64,000 nucleotides of DNA from Methylobacterium sp. 2A. GTDB taxonomy: Bacteria > Pseudomonadota > Alphaproteobacteria > Rhizobiales > Beijerinckiaceae. The notes beneath the pieces were generated by a model. It did not search any database. It worked only from the letters and a program-made list of their open reading frames with translations, and was not told the DNA's origin. Shown here piece by piece: positions 1-9,597 of the stretch (position 1 is its first letter; every line of letters begins with the position of its first letter). The position numbers and the translations under genes were made by a program. Location: NCBI RefSeq assembly GCF_009806555.1, contig NZ_VUOK01000005.1:1-64000 (forward strand), given 5' to 3'.

Positions 1-71
1 CCGGGTCCGGGGTTGCAGGCGTCGCAACCACAGCCTCGCTCGACACCCTCGGATGGACAACCTCCATAGCA

Positions 72-281
72 ATGACACCTAGATCCCGATTACGACTTCG
101 GGCGATCCTTAAGCGCCAGATCATCGGCATTCACCACTGGGTCTCGCCGAAGCACCTATTGCGTTACGCGGCCGAGATGACGTGGCGCTTCAACCACCGC
201 GACCTAAGCCACACTGACCGCATGGACACGATCTTCGGCGGCATGGAAGGCCGGCTGCGCTACAAGGCGCTGATCGCGTGA
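72..281 (+). pseudogene. C-terminal remnant of an IS1595/ISXO2-like transposase
   Basis: The frame ends in a stretch typical of the C-terminus of ISXO2-type DDE transposases: LKRQIIGIHHWVSPKHLLRY, then a MTWRFNHR segment. The resemblance begins at about position 102. Upstream there is no frame with the rest of the catalytic domain, so the element is cut off or scrambled at its 5' side. It cannot be an active transposase. It marks the edge of an accessory patch beside the fab cluster. The family call is from motif recognition only; no terminal inverted repeat was identified. Confidence 0.7.
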
Positions 282-487
282 GTGCCGGGGATCGCAAGAC
301 AGAGCCGCCGTTCGGGCTCGACATGGATTTCGGGGAGGCGCTTGAGCGCTTCATCGGCACGAGGCCGAACGAGGTTGAGAAGAGCGTTGAACGTGCTAAA
401 CAAAAAATGCCGCCGCAGGATGCACCCCCGCGACGGCCAGCACGTCAGCGACGTGCGCCCCTAAAGGGGCAGCCTAAGCAGCGCTAG
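278..487 (+). CDS. Small hypothetical protein coupled to the transposase remnant
   Basis: This 69-residue frame begins with GTG overlapping the TGA of the transposase remnant (GTGA), so it was translationally coupled to it. It has an acidic, amphipathic N-terminal half (DMDFGEALERFIGT) and a basic, proline-rich tail ending in KGQPKQR. Short frames of this kind often follow IS1595-type transposases in alphaproteobacteria; that is recollection of the family, not a search result. No function can be given. With the transposase truncated it is probably a passenger relic, but its frame is intact. Confidence 0.55.
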   Translation: MSAGDRKTEPPFGLDMDFGEALERFIGTRPNEVEKSVERAKQKMPPQDAPPRRPARQRRAPLKGQPKQR

Positions 488-622
488 CAGCAGCGCCAGT
501 ACCCGTTCACATGCTCCAGCCGATTGAACCGGATGCGGGTGTGGGGACGGACGTAATGACAAACGCGATAAGGCATCGTGCCCTCCATGGTGAAGGCACG
601 TTGCGCCGATGCGCGAGACGCA

Positions 623-652
623 CTAAGGTAGCACCCTGGTGAGGGTACTTAG
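623..652. repeat. Imperfect hairpin in the spacer before the winged-helix gene
   Basis: CTAA and TTAG arms flank an ACCCT/AGGGT stem with a GGTG loop. It lies in the 488-861 spacer, which contains no convincing gene. It could be a terminator without a T-run or part of a decayed mobile element. Confidence 0.35.
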
Positions 653-702
653 CGCGCCTCGCCTCCTGACAGCCGGCAGTGCCACATCCACACCGGCAGT
701 CA

Positions 703-761
703 CCTGAACGGCCCGGCTTTGGCGACTGGTACTCGCCTCTGTCCGGGCCGTGTCGTTCAGG
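703..761. other. Nested inverted repeat, possible structured RNA or element end
   Basis: The outer arms are CCTGAACGGCCCGG (703-716) and CCGGGCCGTGTCGTTCAGG (743-761), complementary apart from a small bulge. Inside them a second hairpin, GGCGA/TCGCC, spans 721-737. The whole forms a compact two-level stem. It sits about 100 bp upstream of the winged-helix gene at 862. It may be a structured leader or the end of a small mobile element; the sequence alone does not decide. Confidence 0.4.
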
Positions 762-861
762 ACGGCTCGCAACCATAGCGACTCTCCACACGCCACACAA
801 GGCACTGCGTTTCGCCATCCGTGGGAACGTGATATCGTCTCTCCAATCTATGGAGAGGGCG

Positions 862-1503
862 ATGAGCGCCGAGTTCGTCCGAGCACTAGAGACCGAAATA
901 GCCAAGCTTCGAGAGACGCTGGAACGCGACATTCGGTTCTTGCGCCTTCGGGAGTTGGAGCGCGTTCGGGATTTGTACGCACCTCCCAAAGATGGAGAAA
1001 TGCCATCTTTGGCTGAGTTTGGAACGAAGGGTGAAAGGCTACGAACGAAGCCGCCGGTGCGGCAGGCTTCACCGGAACGCACAAGAGCTATTGAGACAGC
1101 GCGCCTCTTTGTGACGAACCGCGCGGGTCCGGTCCCAACTGCCGACATCTATGAGCATCTCACCGGGCTTGGGATCACGATCCGTGGCGAAAATCCGGTG
1201 AACAACCTCAGCGCCATGCTGTCCAATTCAGGGGCCTTCAAGGCGAACGGTCGAGCAGGTTGGACCTTACGCCAGCCAGACGATGCGGAAACGCCTGATG
1301 AGGAAGAAGAGGAAGAGGATCAGGACAGTTTAGAACGGCGCGCTCTCGAACAAGCGGAGCGTAGCGTCGAGATCCTGAAAGAAGATTTGGACGATGAACT
1401 TCCGCCGCCCTCGTCTCCACGGCCTCCACCTCCGCCTCCAGCAGAGCGTCGGGCGTCATCCTCACGCGGAGGCTACGATCTAGACGACGACATTCCCTTC
1501 TAG
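862..1503 (+). CDS. Winged-helix (HARE-HTH-like) protein with acidic, proline-rich tail
   Basis: The ATG at 862 is preceded by GGAGAGGG at good spacing and removes a non-coding-looking N-terminal extension, giving 213 residues. Residues about 5-40 are a charged helix, probably coiled coil (LETEIAKLRETLERD). Residues about 75-135 resemble the HARE-HTH/HB1-ASXL winged-helix fold: a helix, VPTADIYEHLTGLGI, then NPVNNLSAMLSNSG and a wing ending in GRAGWTL. The rest is low complexity: a run of glutamates, a proline run, and an acidic DLDDDIPF end. This suggests a DNA-binding or protein-docking factor. The family assignment is from motif memory and the target is unknown. It stands alone among decayed genes. 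Confidence 0.65.
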   Translation: MSAEFVRALETEIAKLRETLERDIRFLRLRELERVRDLYAPPKDGEMPSLAEFGTKGERLRTKPPVRQASPERTRAIETARLFVTNRAGPVPTADIYEHLTGLGITIRGENPVNNLSAMLSNSGAFKANGRAGWTLRQPDDAETPDEEEEEEDQDSLERRALEQAERSVEILKEDLDDELPPPSSPRPPPPPPAERRASSSRGGYDLDDDIPF

Positions 1504-1546
1504 AACGGCCTAGCGCCGGGCGTTTTCGTGCGCGATGCTGCCGCGC

Positions 1547-1918
1547 ATGGCGAAGCGGATTGTTCGATGGAAAGACGAGTGGCGACGGCGCGGGCCCGGC
1601 GTTCCTCGCGATGTCGCGGTATGGATCGACGTAGGCGCTTTGGACGCCGCGTAGCGATTGGATAAGGGCTACCACCTACCTCTCGGCGCCCCGGCGTCTC
1701 GCCATAAGTACGTCGCGTTCGGCACGTAGTTCGCGACGACGCGAGAGTGGGTCGGAATGCCGGTTGTCGGAATGACCGGCAACGCTGCGGACTTTACCAA
1801 TGGCCGCCATCGCTTCGCATGGATGCGGGATCACGGCGTTGAGGCGTTGCCAATCGCTTGTGAACCCGGCGAGGCTGATGATTTGCGACGGCGATTTGGG
1901 ACCGCCGCGCGCGTCTGA
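1547..1918 (+). pseudogene. ParB-like/plasmid-type gene interrupted by two in-frame TAG codons
   Basis: Starting at ATG 1547 one reading frame runs 124 codons to TGA 1916-1918, interrupted only by TAG at 1652-1654 and at 1727-1729. All three pieces look protein-like: MAKRIVRWKDEWRRRGPGVP, then GYHLPLGAPASRHKYVAFGT, then TNGRHRFAWMRDHGVEALP. The F-x-NGRHRFA-x-x-RD-x-G pattern occurs in ParB-type and plasmid fertility-inhibition-type proteins (recollection of the families). The simplest reading is a recent pseudogene. Both interruptions are TAG, which could also arise from CAG or TGG by one change each. No suppressor tRNA is visible in the window. Confidence 0.6.
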
Positions 1919-1936
1919 AGACTGTGTGTGCTCGTG

Positions 1937-2155
1937 TCAGACCGGCGCGTGATCGCACGAAACGACATCGACAACGTCACTTAGGAACGTGTCGATTTTG
2001 GCCGTCGCCCGGTTCGGCCATGGGGCCATTTTCGGCTCCTTGCCACGGGCTTCATATCTGACCTCGGTAGCATCAAGCTTAAGGATACGCCGAACCTGAC
2101 CATTTGCAGTTACGTAGCACTTGTCCTCAGCAAGATCTGATCTCTGTACGGCCAT
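1937..2155 (-). CDS. Hypothetical protein, 72 residues
   Basis: I chose the ATG at 2155 because GGGAGGG lies eight bases upstream; an alternative start at 2197 would add 14 residues of arginine-rich sequence. The protein starts MAVQRSDLAEDKCYVTANGQ and has a short beta-rich segment, QVRRILKLDATEVRYEA. No domain was recognised. It is the last gene of the accessory patch before the fab cluster and is transcribed toward the broken gene at 1547-1918. Confidence 0.5.
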   Translation of the reverse strand: MAVQRSDLAEDKCYVTANGQVRRILKLDATEVRYEARGKEPKMAPWPNRATAKIDTFLSDVVDVVSCDHAPV

Positions 2156-2319
2156 ACGGCCCTCCCTGCCGCGCCGTTCTGGCGCGAGGTGCGCCATTTA
2201 GACGGCCGGTCAGGCCGGGTCAAGCACGTATATAGGTCACTCTAGGCCTGCACGGGTGCGATGGACAAGTATTCCAGACTTCGCCGCGCAATCTGAGCTT
2301 GAGGAAGACTTCTCGAACA

Positions 2320-2340
2320 CTTACTGACCGTATCGGTAAG
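2320..2340 (-). terminator. Hairpin just downstream of fabF
   Basis: CTTACTGA pairs with TCGGTAAG (one G-T pair) around a five-base loop, 14 bases beyond the fabF stop codon. There is no clear T-run after it on the minus strand, so it is only a possible terminator or 3' end stabiliser. Confidence 0.3.
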
Positions 2341-2354
2341 AAACGGCGACGCTC

Positions 2355-3617
<1,263 letters not shown>

Positions 3618-3778
3618 CGCACTCGTCCCGTCTTGGATCGCGCATCCGGGCCGCCGGAGCGCATCGTCTATAACGGCCGGAGGCGGATTCGGTCCCGGCT
3701 CCGAGCCTTCAAACGCATGACGGCGCGGGGGCTGTTCCGCCTCACCCGCGCCGCGTGACTCGAAAAATCCCGGCGCTA

Positions 3779-4018
3779 TCAGGCGGCGGAGTTCTTCTCC
3801 AGGAACTTCACGGCGTCGCCGACCGTCTGGATGGTCTCGGCCGCGTCGTCCGGGATCTCGACGTTGAACTCCTCCTCGAAGGCCATCACCAGCTCGACCG
3901 TGTCGAGGCTGTCGGCACCGAGGTCGTCGATGAAGTTGGCGCTCTCGACCACCTTCTCGGGCTCGACGCCCAGGTGCTCGACGACGATCTTCTTCACGCG
4001 CTCAGCGATATCGCTCAT
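3779..4018 (-). CDS. acpP: Acyl carrier protein
   Basis: This 79-residue acidic protein carries growing acyl chains on phosphopantetheine. The attachment serine is Ser37 in the motif [15 protein letters not shown]. The ATG at 4018 matches the family start [18 protein letters not shown]; a longer frame to 4153 has no ACP resemblance. A GGAAG ribosome-binding sequence lies upstream. It sits between fabG and fabF. The spacing of about 330 bases to fabG suggests that acpP has its own promoter, as expected for a very highly expressed gene. Confidence 0.97.
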   Translation of the reverse strand: MSDIAERVKKIVVEHLGVEPEKVVESANFIDDLGADSLDTVELVMAFEEEFNVEIPDDAAETIQTVGDAVKFLEKNSAA

Positions 4019-4351
4019 CGGTCTTCCGTCCTCGTCCTTTAAGTCTGTCAGTCTTCTCGGGGTGGTGCGTTGACCGCGTCGCGCCCTTGCGGGCTTGTTG
4101 AGCGGCCGGTGTCCGATTGCGCGTGCTTCTGACGGTGAACCGGCAAGGTGCACCGAGATGCCCCCACCGGGAGGCCCTTGGACTGAAAACCCGCTGAACC
4201 GTCAACCCCCTGCGCGGCTGCGGGGGGTTGGTAGCACAGGGCTCCCGCCCTGGCGAGGGGCCGTTCAGAAACCCTTCACGGGTGTGGCGTTTGCGTGCCG
4301 GAGCACTTGATTCGCGCCGGTCCAAAGGCCGCCCGGACCAGTATAGTGGCC
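4019..4351. other. acpP-fabG intergenic region with a G/C hairpin
   Basis: This 333-base gap contains no plausible gene. A strong hairpin, CAACCCCC with GGGGGGTTG, spans 4203-4230. The acpP promoter is expected on the minus strand here, but no clear -35/-10 pair could be singled out. Confidence 0.5.
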
Positions 4352-5089
4352 CTAGTACATCGCCATGCCGCCATTCACGTGCAGCGTGTGGCCGGTGACA
4401 TAGCCGGCCTCCGCGGAGGCGAGATAGAGGCAGGCGGCGGCGACCTCCGCGCCCTCGCCGAGTCGGCCGGCCGGCACCCGGGCCAGGATGCCCTCGCGCT
4501 GCTTCTCGTTGAGCGCGTCGGTCATCGGCGAGGTGATGAAGCCGGGCGCGATGCAGTTGACCGTGATCCCGCGGGAGGCGACCTCGGCGGCGAGCGCCTT
4601 GGTCAGGCCGACGAGGCCGGCCTTGGCGGCGGCGTAGTTGCCCTGACCGGGATTGCCGGTCGAGCCCACCACCGAGCCGATATTGACGATCCGCCCGAAG
4701 CGGCGGCGCATCATGCCCTTCACGGCGGCCCGCGACAGGCGGAAGGCGGCGGTGAGATTGACCGAGAGCACCTGCTCCCATTCCTCGTCCTTCATCCGCA
4801 TGAACAGGTTGTCCCGGGTGATGCCGGCATTGTTCACGAGGATGTCGAGCGGGCCGATCGCGGCCTCGGCGGCCGGGACGAGGCCCTCCACGGAGTCCTT
4901 GTCGGAGAGGTCGGCGACCACCGGGCTCGCCCGCTCGCCGAGGTCTGACGCCAGCGCCTCCAGGGCCGCCTGCCGGGTCCCCGAGAGGGCGACGGCGGCA
5001 CCCTGCGCGTGCAGGGTCCGGGCGATCGCCTGCCCGAGGCCGCCGGTGGCGCCGGTGACGAGGGCCTTCCGGCCGGTGAGATCGAACAT
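4352..5089 (-). CDS. fabG: 3-oxoacyl-ACP reductase
   Basis: FabG is the NADPH-dependent ketoreductase of fatty-acid elongation, a short-chain dehydrogenase. The nucleotide-binding glycine motif TGATGGLG is at residues 12-19. The catalytic residues Ser139, Tyr152 and Lys156 fall exactly at the classical positions, with NNAG at 86-89. The 245-residue length is standard. The ATG at 5089 has AGAGGAG upstream; longer frames reading back to 5464 are spurious. It lies between fabD and acpP, separated from fabD by a palindromic repeat element. Confidence 0.96.
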   Translation of the reverse strand: MFDLTGRKALVTGATGGLGQAIARTLHAQGAAVALSGTRQAALEALASDLGERASPVVADLSDKDSVEGLVPAAEAAIGPLDILVNNAGITRDNLFMRMKDEEWEQVLSVNLTAAFRLSRAAVKGMMRRRFGRIVNIGSVVGSTGNPGQGNYAAAKAGLVGLTKALAAEVASRGITVNCIAPGFITSPMTDALNEKQREGILARVPAGRLGEGAEVAAACLYLASAEAGYVTGHTLHVNGGMAMY

Positions 5090-5112
5090 GCGGGGCTCCT
5101 CTGAAATAGATT

Positions 5113-5221
5113 GGGTTTCAAAAGGCCGGAGCCTTTTGCGGGTGCAGGGCGGAGCCCTGCGAAGATCCGTCAGGGCTCCGCCCCGACACCCCGCCAAAGG
5201 GCTGAAACCCTTTGGAAACCC
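5113..5221. repeat. Palindromic repeat element, type A copy 1 (fabG-fabD spacer)
   Basis: The ends GGGTTTC (5113-5119) and GAAACCC (5215-5221) are exact inverted repeats. Inside are further dyads: AAAGG-CCGGAG-CCTTT, GGGCGGAGCCCT against AGGGCTCCGCCC, and AAAGGGCTGAAACCCTTT. The same word set occurs in opposite orientation at 17271-17395, so this is a dispersed extragenic element. Confidence 0.7.
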
Positions 5222-5222
5222 G

Positions 5223-6155
5223 TTACAGCGCGAAGGCCGCGACGTCCGCGGGCGTGCCGATCGCGGTGGCCGAAGCCTGCGGCGCGATCCGCTTGACGAG
5301 GCCGGTGAGCACCTTGCCGGCGCCAAGCTCATAAAACTTGTCGACGCCCGCCTCCGCCATCGCGGCGACGCTCTCGCGCCAGCGCACCGTGCCGGTGACC
5401 TGCTCGACCAGGGCCTTGCGGATCGCCTCCGGCTCGGAGACCGGCGCGGCCGCGATGTTGGCATAGAGAGTGACCCGCGGCGCCTTCAAGGGCACGGCGG
5501 CGAGCGCGCGGGCCATGGCCTCGGCGGCGGGGGCCATCAGCCGGCAATGGAACGGCGCCGAGACGTTGAGCATCACGGCGCGCTTGATCCCGCGGCCGGT
5601 GGCGAGGCCGATGGCCCGCTCCACGGCGGCCCGGTCGCCCGAGAGCACCACCTGTCCGCCGCCATTGTCGTTGGCGACATCGCAGACCGCGCCGCCGCCG
5701 GCCTCCTCGGCGAGGGATCGCGCCGTTTCGAGATCGGTGCCGATCAAAGCCGCCATCGCTCCGGCACCGGGCGACACCGCTTCCTGCATGGCCGCTCCGC
5801 GCAGGCGCAGGAGCTTCGCGGCATCGGCGATGGTCAGGCTGCCGGCGGCGGCGAGCGCCGCATATTCGCCCAGCGAATGGCCGGCCACGCAGGCGACGTC
5901 GCGGGCGAGGTCCAGGCCGCGCTCGGCCTCCAGCACCCGCAGCACCGCGAGGCTCGCCGCCATCAGCGCCGGCTGGGCGTTGGTGGTGAGGGTCAGTTCC
6001 TCGACCGGCCCCTCGAACATCAGCCGCGACAGGTTCTGGCTCAAGGCGGCATCGACCTCGTCGAGCACGGCCTTGGCCTGCGGGAAGGCCGCCGCGAGGT
6101 CCCGCGCCATGCCGACCGCCTGGCTGCCCTGGCCGGGGAAGATGAGTGCGCGCAT
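5223..6155 (-). CDS. fabD: Malonyl-CoA:ACP transacylase
   Basis: FabD loads malonate onto ACP. The N-terminal [17 protein letters not shown] and the [10 protein letters not shown] box with the nucleophile Ser94 identify it, and the 310-residue length fits the family. The start at 6155 was chosen by homology to the family N-terminus; the open frame continues upstream to 6233 without resemblance. It is the first gene of the minus-strand fab series and diverges from rpoZ, so the promoters of both lie in the 238-base gap at 6156-6393. Confidence 0.95.
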   Translation of the reverse strand: MRALIFPGQGSQAVGMARDLAAAFPQAKAVLDEVDAALSQNLSRLMFEGPVEELTLTTNAQPALMAASLAVLRVLEAERGLDLARDVACVAGHSLGEYAALAAAGSLTIADAAKLLRLRGAAMQEAVSPGAGAMAALIGTDLETARSLAEEAGGGAVCDVANDNGGGQVVLSGDRAAVERAIGLATGRGIKRAVMLNVSAPFHCRLMAPAAEAMARALAAVPLKAPRVTLYANIAAAPVSEPEAIRKALVEQVTGTVRWRESVAAMAEAGVDKFYELGAGKVLTGLVKRIAPQASATAIGTPADVAAFAL

Positions 6156-6393
6156 ATCCGGTCTTGATCGCTCCGCGGCGCGCGAACGCCGCCCATGTCG
6201 GCTGAACCTGTGGAATGGCGGGCGGACTGGCACCCGTCGCCGCGGGTGTCAACAATGCGCCGCACCATGCCGCGGCCGGGGAACGGGGCGTGCGCCCTGC
6301 GCAAGCCGCTGTGCTTGTTGCACAACGGCATCCGGTGTAGGGTGGGCTCATACCCGACATCACCCGTCGCTCAAGCCCAAGGAGCCGCCCCGC

Positions 6394-6804
6394 ATGGCGC
6401 GCGTCACCGTCGAAGATTGCATCGAGAAGGTCGAGAACCGGTTCGAGCTGGTCCTGCTGGCGAGCCACCGCGCCCGCCTCCTCGCCGCCGGTGCCCCGCT
6501 CACCGTCGACCGCGACCGCGACAAGAACCCCGTCGTGGCCCTGCGCGAGATCGGCGACGAGACGATCACGGCCGACGACCTCAAGGAGCAGCTGATCCAC
6601 TCGATGCAGAAATACGTCGAGGTGGACGAGCCGGAGGCCGAGACCGTGCCGCTGCTGTCGAGCTCGCCGGCCGCCGCCGCGGTGGCGCCGCAATCCTCCA
6701 GCGACGATTCGGCGGTCCAGTTCGACCGCATGAGCGAAGAGGACCTGCTGCGCGGCCTGGAAAACCTCGCCCCGCCGGTCGAGACCGACGACGAGGGCGA
6801 GTGA
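6394..6804 (+). CDS. rpoZ: RNA polymerase omega subunit
   Basis: Omega helps assemble RNA polymerase by holding the beta' subunit and contributes to a (p)ppGpp site in proteobacteria. [20 protein letters not shown] is the classical N-terminus, and residues 1-70 cover the omega fold. The C-terminal half (residues 80-136) is a serine/alanine stretch followed by an acidic tail, a length usual in alphaproteobacteria. It directly precedes the (p)ppGpp synthetase/hydrolase gene, the rpoZ-spoT order known from E. coli, so the two are likely cotranscribed. Confidence 0.95.
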   Translation: MARVTVEDCIEKVENRFELVLLASHRARLLAAGAPLTVDRDRDKNPVVALREIGDETITADDLKEQLIHSMQKYVEVDEPEAETVPLLSSSPAAAAVAPQSSSDDSAVQFDRMSEEDLLRGLENLAPPVETDDEGE

Positions 6805-7006
6805 GCCGGACACAGTGGGCCTGGACGCGCACGACCTGACCGCAACCGGACCCGGCGGAGACGCCGGGTTCTCTCGTTCCGATGCCGAGACCGTCGCACC
6901 GGGTGGTTTTCCGCCCCCGGGGGCTGGCGCGGGCGCGGCGGTTGCGGAACAATCGCGCGTGAACCCGACCCCGCGTCCCACCCAGGAGCCGACCCCGTCC
7001 CGGCGG

Positions 7007-9247
7007 ATGATGCGCCAGTACGAGCTGGTCGAGCGGGTCAAGCGCTACAACCCCACCGCCGACGAGGCGCTGCTCAACCGCGCCTACGTCTACGCCATGC
7101 AGGCGCACGGCACGCAGAAGCGCGCCTCGGGCGATCCGTTCTTCGCGCACCCGCTCGAAGTCGCCGCGATCCTCACGGATCTCCACCTCGACGACGCCAC
7201 GATCGTGGCCGCGGTCCTGCACGACACCGTGGAGGACACCGAGGCGACGCTCGAAGAGATCCGCCGGCTGTTCGGGCCGGAGATCGGCGCGCTGGTCGAC
7301 GGCCTGACCAAGCTCAAGCGCCTCGACCTCGTCTCCAAACAGGCGGCCCAGGGCGAGAACTTCCGCAAGCTGCTGCTGGCGGTCGCGGCGGATGTGCGCG
7401 TCCTTCTGGTCAAGCTCGCCGACCGCCTGCACAACATGCGTACCCTCCAGCACATGCGGGAGGACAAGCGCCACCGCATCGCGCAGGAGACGCTGGACAT
7501 CTACGCGCCGCTCGCCGGCCGGATGGGCATGCAGGAGCTGCGCGAGGAGCTGGAGGATCTGGCCTTCCGCAACCTGGAGCCGGAGGTCTACGCCACCATC
7601 ACCCAGCGGCTCGCCCGGCTCACCGCCAAGTCCGAGAGCGTGGTCGAGACCATCGCGCAGGTGCTCACCGAGAAGCTCGGCGCGCAGGGAATCACCGCCG
7701 AGGTCAGCGGCCGGCAGAAGCGGCCGTTCTCGATCTGGTCGAAGATGGAGCGCAAGTCGGTCGCCTTCGAGCAGCTCTCCGACATCTTCGGCTTCCGGGT
7801 GGTCGTCGACACCGTGCAGGAGTGCTACGCGGCGCTCGGCATCGTCCACACCAGCTGGCCGATGGTCCCGGGACGGTACAAGGACTACATCTCGACCCCG
7901 AAACAGAACGATTATCGCTCGATCCACACCACGGTGATCGGCCCCCAGAGCCAGCGCGTCGAGTTGCAGATCCGCACCCGCGCCATGGACGACATCGCCG
8001 AATACGGCATCGCCGCGCACGCGCAGTACAAGGAGTTGGGTCGCCGCGAGGGCGAGGGCAGCGTCCATCCAAGGCTCGCGGCCGAGAGCGGCGCCTACCA
8101 GTGGCTGCGCCGGACCATCGAGCTGCTCGCCGAGGGCGACAGCCCGGAGGAATTCCTGGAGCACACCAAGCTGGAGCTGTTCCAGGATCAGGTGTTCTGC
8201 TTCACCCCCAAGGGCCGGCTGATCGCCCTGCCGCGGGGGGCGACGCCGATCGACTTCGCCTACGCGGTCCACACCGACGTCGGCAACAGTGCGGTGGGCG
8301 CGAAGATCAACGGCCGGATGGCGCCCCTGCTGCACGAACTCGCCAACGGCGACGAGGTCGAGATCATGCGCTCGGACGGCGCCTCGCCGCCGGCCGCCTG
8401 GGAATCCCTGGTGGTGACCGGCAAGGCGCGGGCGGCGATCCGGCGGGCGACCCGGGCCGCGGTGCGCCGGCAATATGCCGGCCTCGGCCGCCAGATCCTG
8501 GACCGGGCCTTCGAGCGCGCCGCCAAGACCTTCTCGGAGGACAAGCTGCGCGGCGCCCTGCCGCGGCTCGCCCGCGCCAGCACCGAGGACGTGTTCGCCG
8601 CGGTCGGGCGCGGCGAGATGTTCTCAGGCGATGTGGTCCGGGCCGTCTATCCGGATCACCGGGACGAGCGCCGGCCGGCTGCCGCGCCGGGACCGACCGG
8701 CGGCGCCGGCCGGCTCGTCCGCTCGGCCGACCAGACGATGCGGCTGACCTTCCCGGGGGCGGAGGGCAAGGAGGGCGACACCGAAGGTCGCAGCGACGCG
8801 ATCCCGATCCGCGGCCTCGCGGGCGATCTGCCGGTGACCTTCGCGCCGAACGGCGGCGCCGTCCCGGGCGACCGGATCGTCGGCATCCTGACCCCCGAAG
8901 TCGGCGTCACGGTCTACCCGATCCAGTCCGCGGCGCTCGCCGCCTTCGACAACGAGCCGGAACGCTGGCTCGATGTCCGGTGGGACACCGAAGCGCTCGG
9001 CGGCGAGCGCTTCCCCGCCCGGCTGGCGCTCAAGTCGATCAACGAGCCCGGCGTGTTCGCCCAGATCGCCCAGGTGATCGCCGACCATGACGGCAACATC
9101 GACAACATCTCGATGAAGCGGCGCACGCAGGATTTCACCGACATTACCATCGACCTGTCGGTCTGGGACCTGCAGCATCTCAATGCGATCATCGCGGAAT
9201 TGCGCGGCAAGCGCGCGGTCAACAGCGTGGAGCGGGTGAACGGTTGA
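7007..9247 (+). CDS. rsh: Bifunctional (p)ppGpp synthetase/hydrolase (Rsh)
   Basis: This enzyme makes and degrades the stringent-response alarmone. Domain order from MMRQYELVERV: HD hydrolase domain (His48, HDTVED at 72-77), synthetase domain (GFRVVVDTVQECYAALG, GRYKDYISTPKQNDYRSIHT, VELQIRTRAMDDIAEYGIAAH), TGS domain (QVFCFTPKGRLIALPRGATP) and a C-terminal ACT domain (NEPGVFAQIAQVIADHDGNI). The intact HD motif indicates hydrolase activity, and as in other alphaproteobacteria this is probably the only long RSH enzyme (inference). The start at 7007 follows the family N-terminus. GTG 6959 and GTG 6815 are in frame upstream but add proline-rich, unconserved residues. Confidence 0.95.
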   Translation: MMRQYELVERVKRYNPTADEALLNRAYVYAMQAHGTQKRASGDPFFAHPLEVAAILTDLHLDDATIVAAVLHDTVEDTEATLEEIRRLFGPEIGALVDGLTKLKRLDLVSKQAAQGENFRKLLLAVAADVRVLLVKLADRLHNMRTLQHMREDKRHRIAQETLDIYAPLAGRMGMQELREELEDLAFRNLEPEVYATITQRLARLTAKSESVVETIAQVLTEKLGAQGITAEVSGRQKRPFSIWSKMERKSVAFEQLSDIFGFRVVVDTVQECYAALGIVHTSWPMVPGRYKDYISTPKQNDYRSIHTTVIGPQSQRVELQIRTRAMDDIAEYGIAAHAQYKELGRREGEGSVHPRLAAESGAYQWLRRTIELLAEGDSPEEFLEHTKLELFQDQVFCFTPKGRLIALPRGATPIDFAYAVHTDVGNSAVGAKINGRMAPLLHELANGDEVEIMRSDGASPPAAWESLVVTGKARAAIRRATRAAVRRQYAGLGRQILDRAFERAAKTFSEDKLRGALPRLARASTEDVFAAVGRGEMFSGDVVRAVYPDHRDERRPAAAPGPTGGAGRLVRSADQTMRLTFPGAEGKEGDTEGRSDAIPIRGLAGDLPVTFAPNGGAVPGDRIVGILTPEVGVTVYPIQSAALAAFDNEPERWLDVRWDTEALGGERFPARLALKSINEPGVFAQIAQVIADHDGNIDNISMKRRTQDFTDITIDLSVWDLQHLNAIIAELRGKRAVNSVERVNG

Positions 9248-9597
9248 ATCCGCCCGGCCGGCCGCGCATCTCAAGTTTACGCATCCGGCGCCGACAAATC
9301 TTATGAGGACAGTCGGCAACCTCACCAAGACAGGCAGATCCCGCTCTTCAGCCTGGCATCACCGCTCTTATCGGCAACAACCAAGCCGTAAAGCTTGACA
9401 CGGGCGCGTTTGAGACGAATGGTCAAACCGCCCGGGCGACGGTCACCGGAGAACGACCGCGCTTTTTGCCCCGGATTGCAGAGCATAGCGACGATCGACC
9501 GAGCCGACCCGTCCCTGGCCCCGGGCTACGGTCGGAGCTTGGCCGTTCCTGAAGACGATTTCCCGTCCTCCCGAATGTTTCAGGATTTGAACTGTTC
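9248..9597. other. 350-base gap between rsh and the NYN gene
   Basis: No gene is supported here. A TTGACA box at 9395-9400 with a poor -10 match at 9418-9423 could belong to the NYN gene. A 68-codon open frame at 9395-9601 has no coding character. Confidence 0.4.

Noticed and set aside
1..490. A complete insertion sequence at the left edge
   Set aside because: Only the last third of the transposase is recognisable and no terminal inverted repeats were seen, so it is a remnant.
4203..4230. Rho-independent terminator of fabG
   Set aside because: The hairpin is strong but about 120 bases beyond the stop codon and not followed by a T-run on the minus strand.
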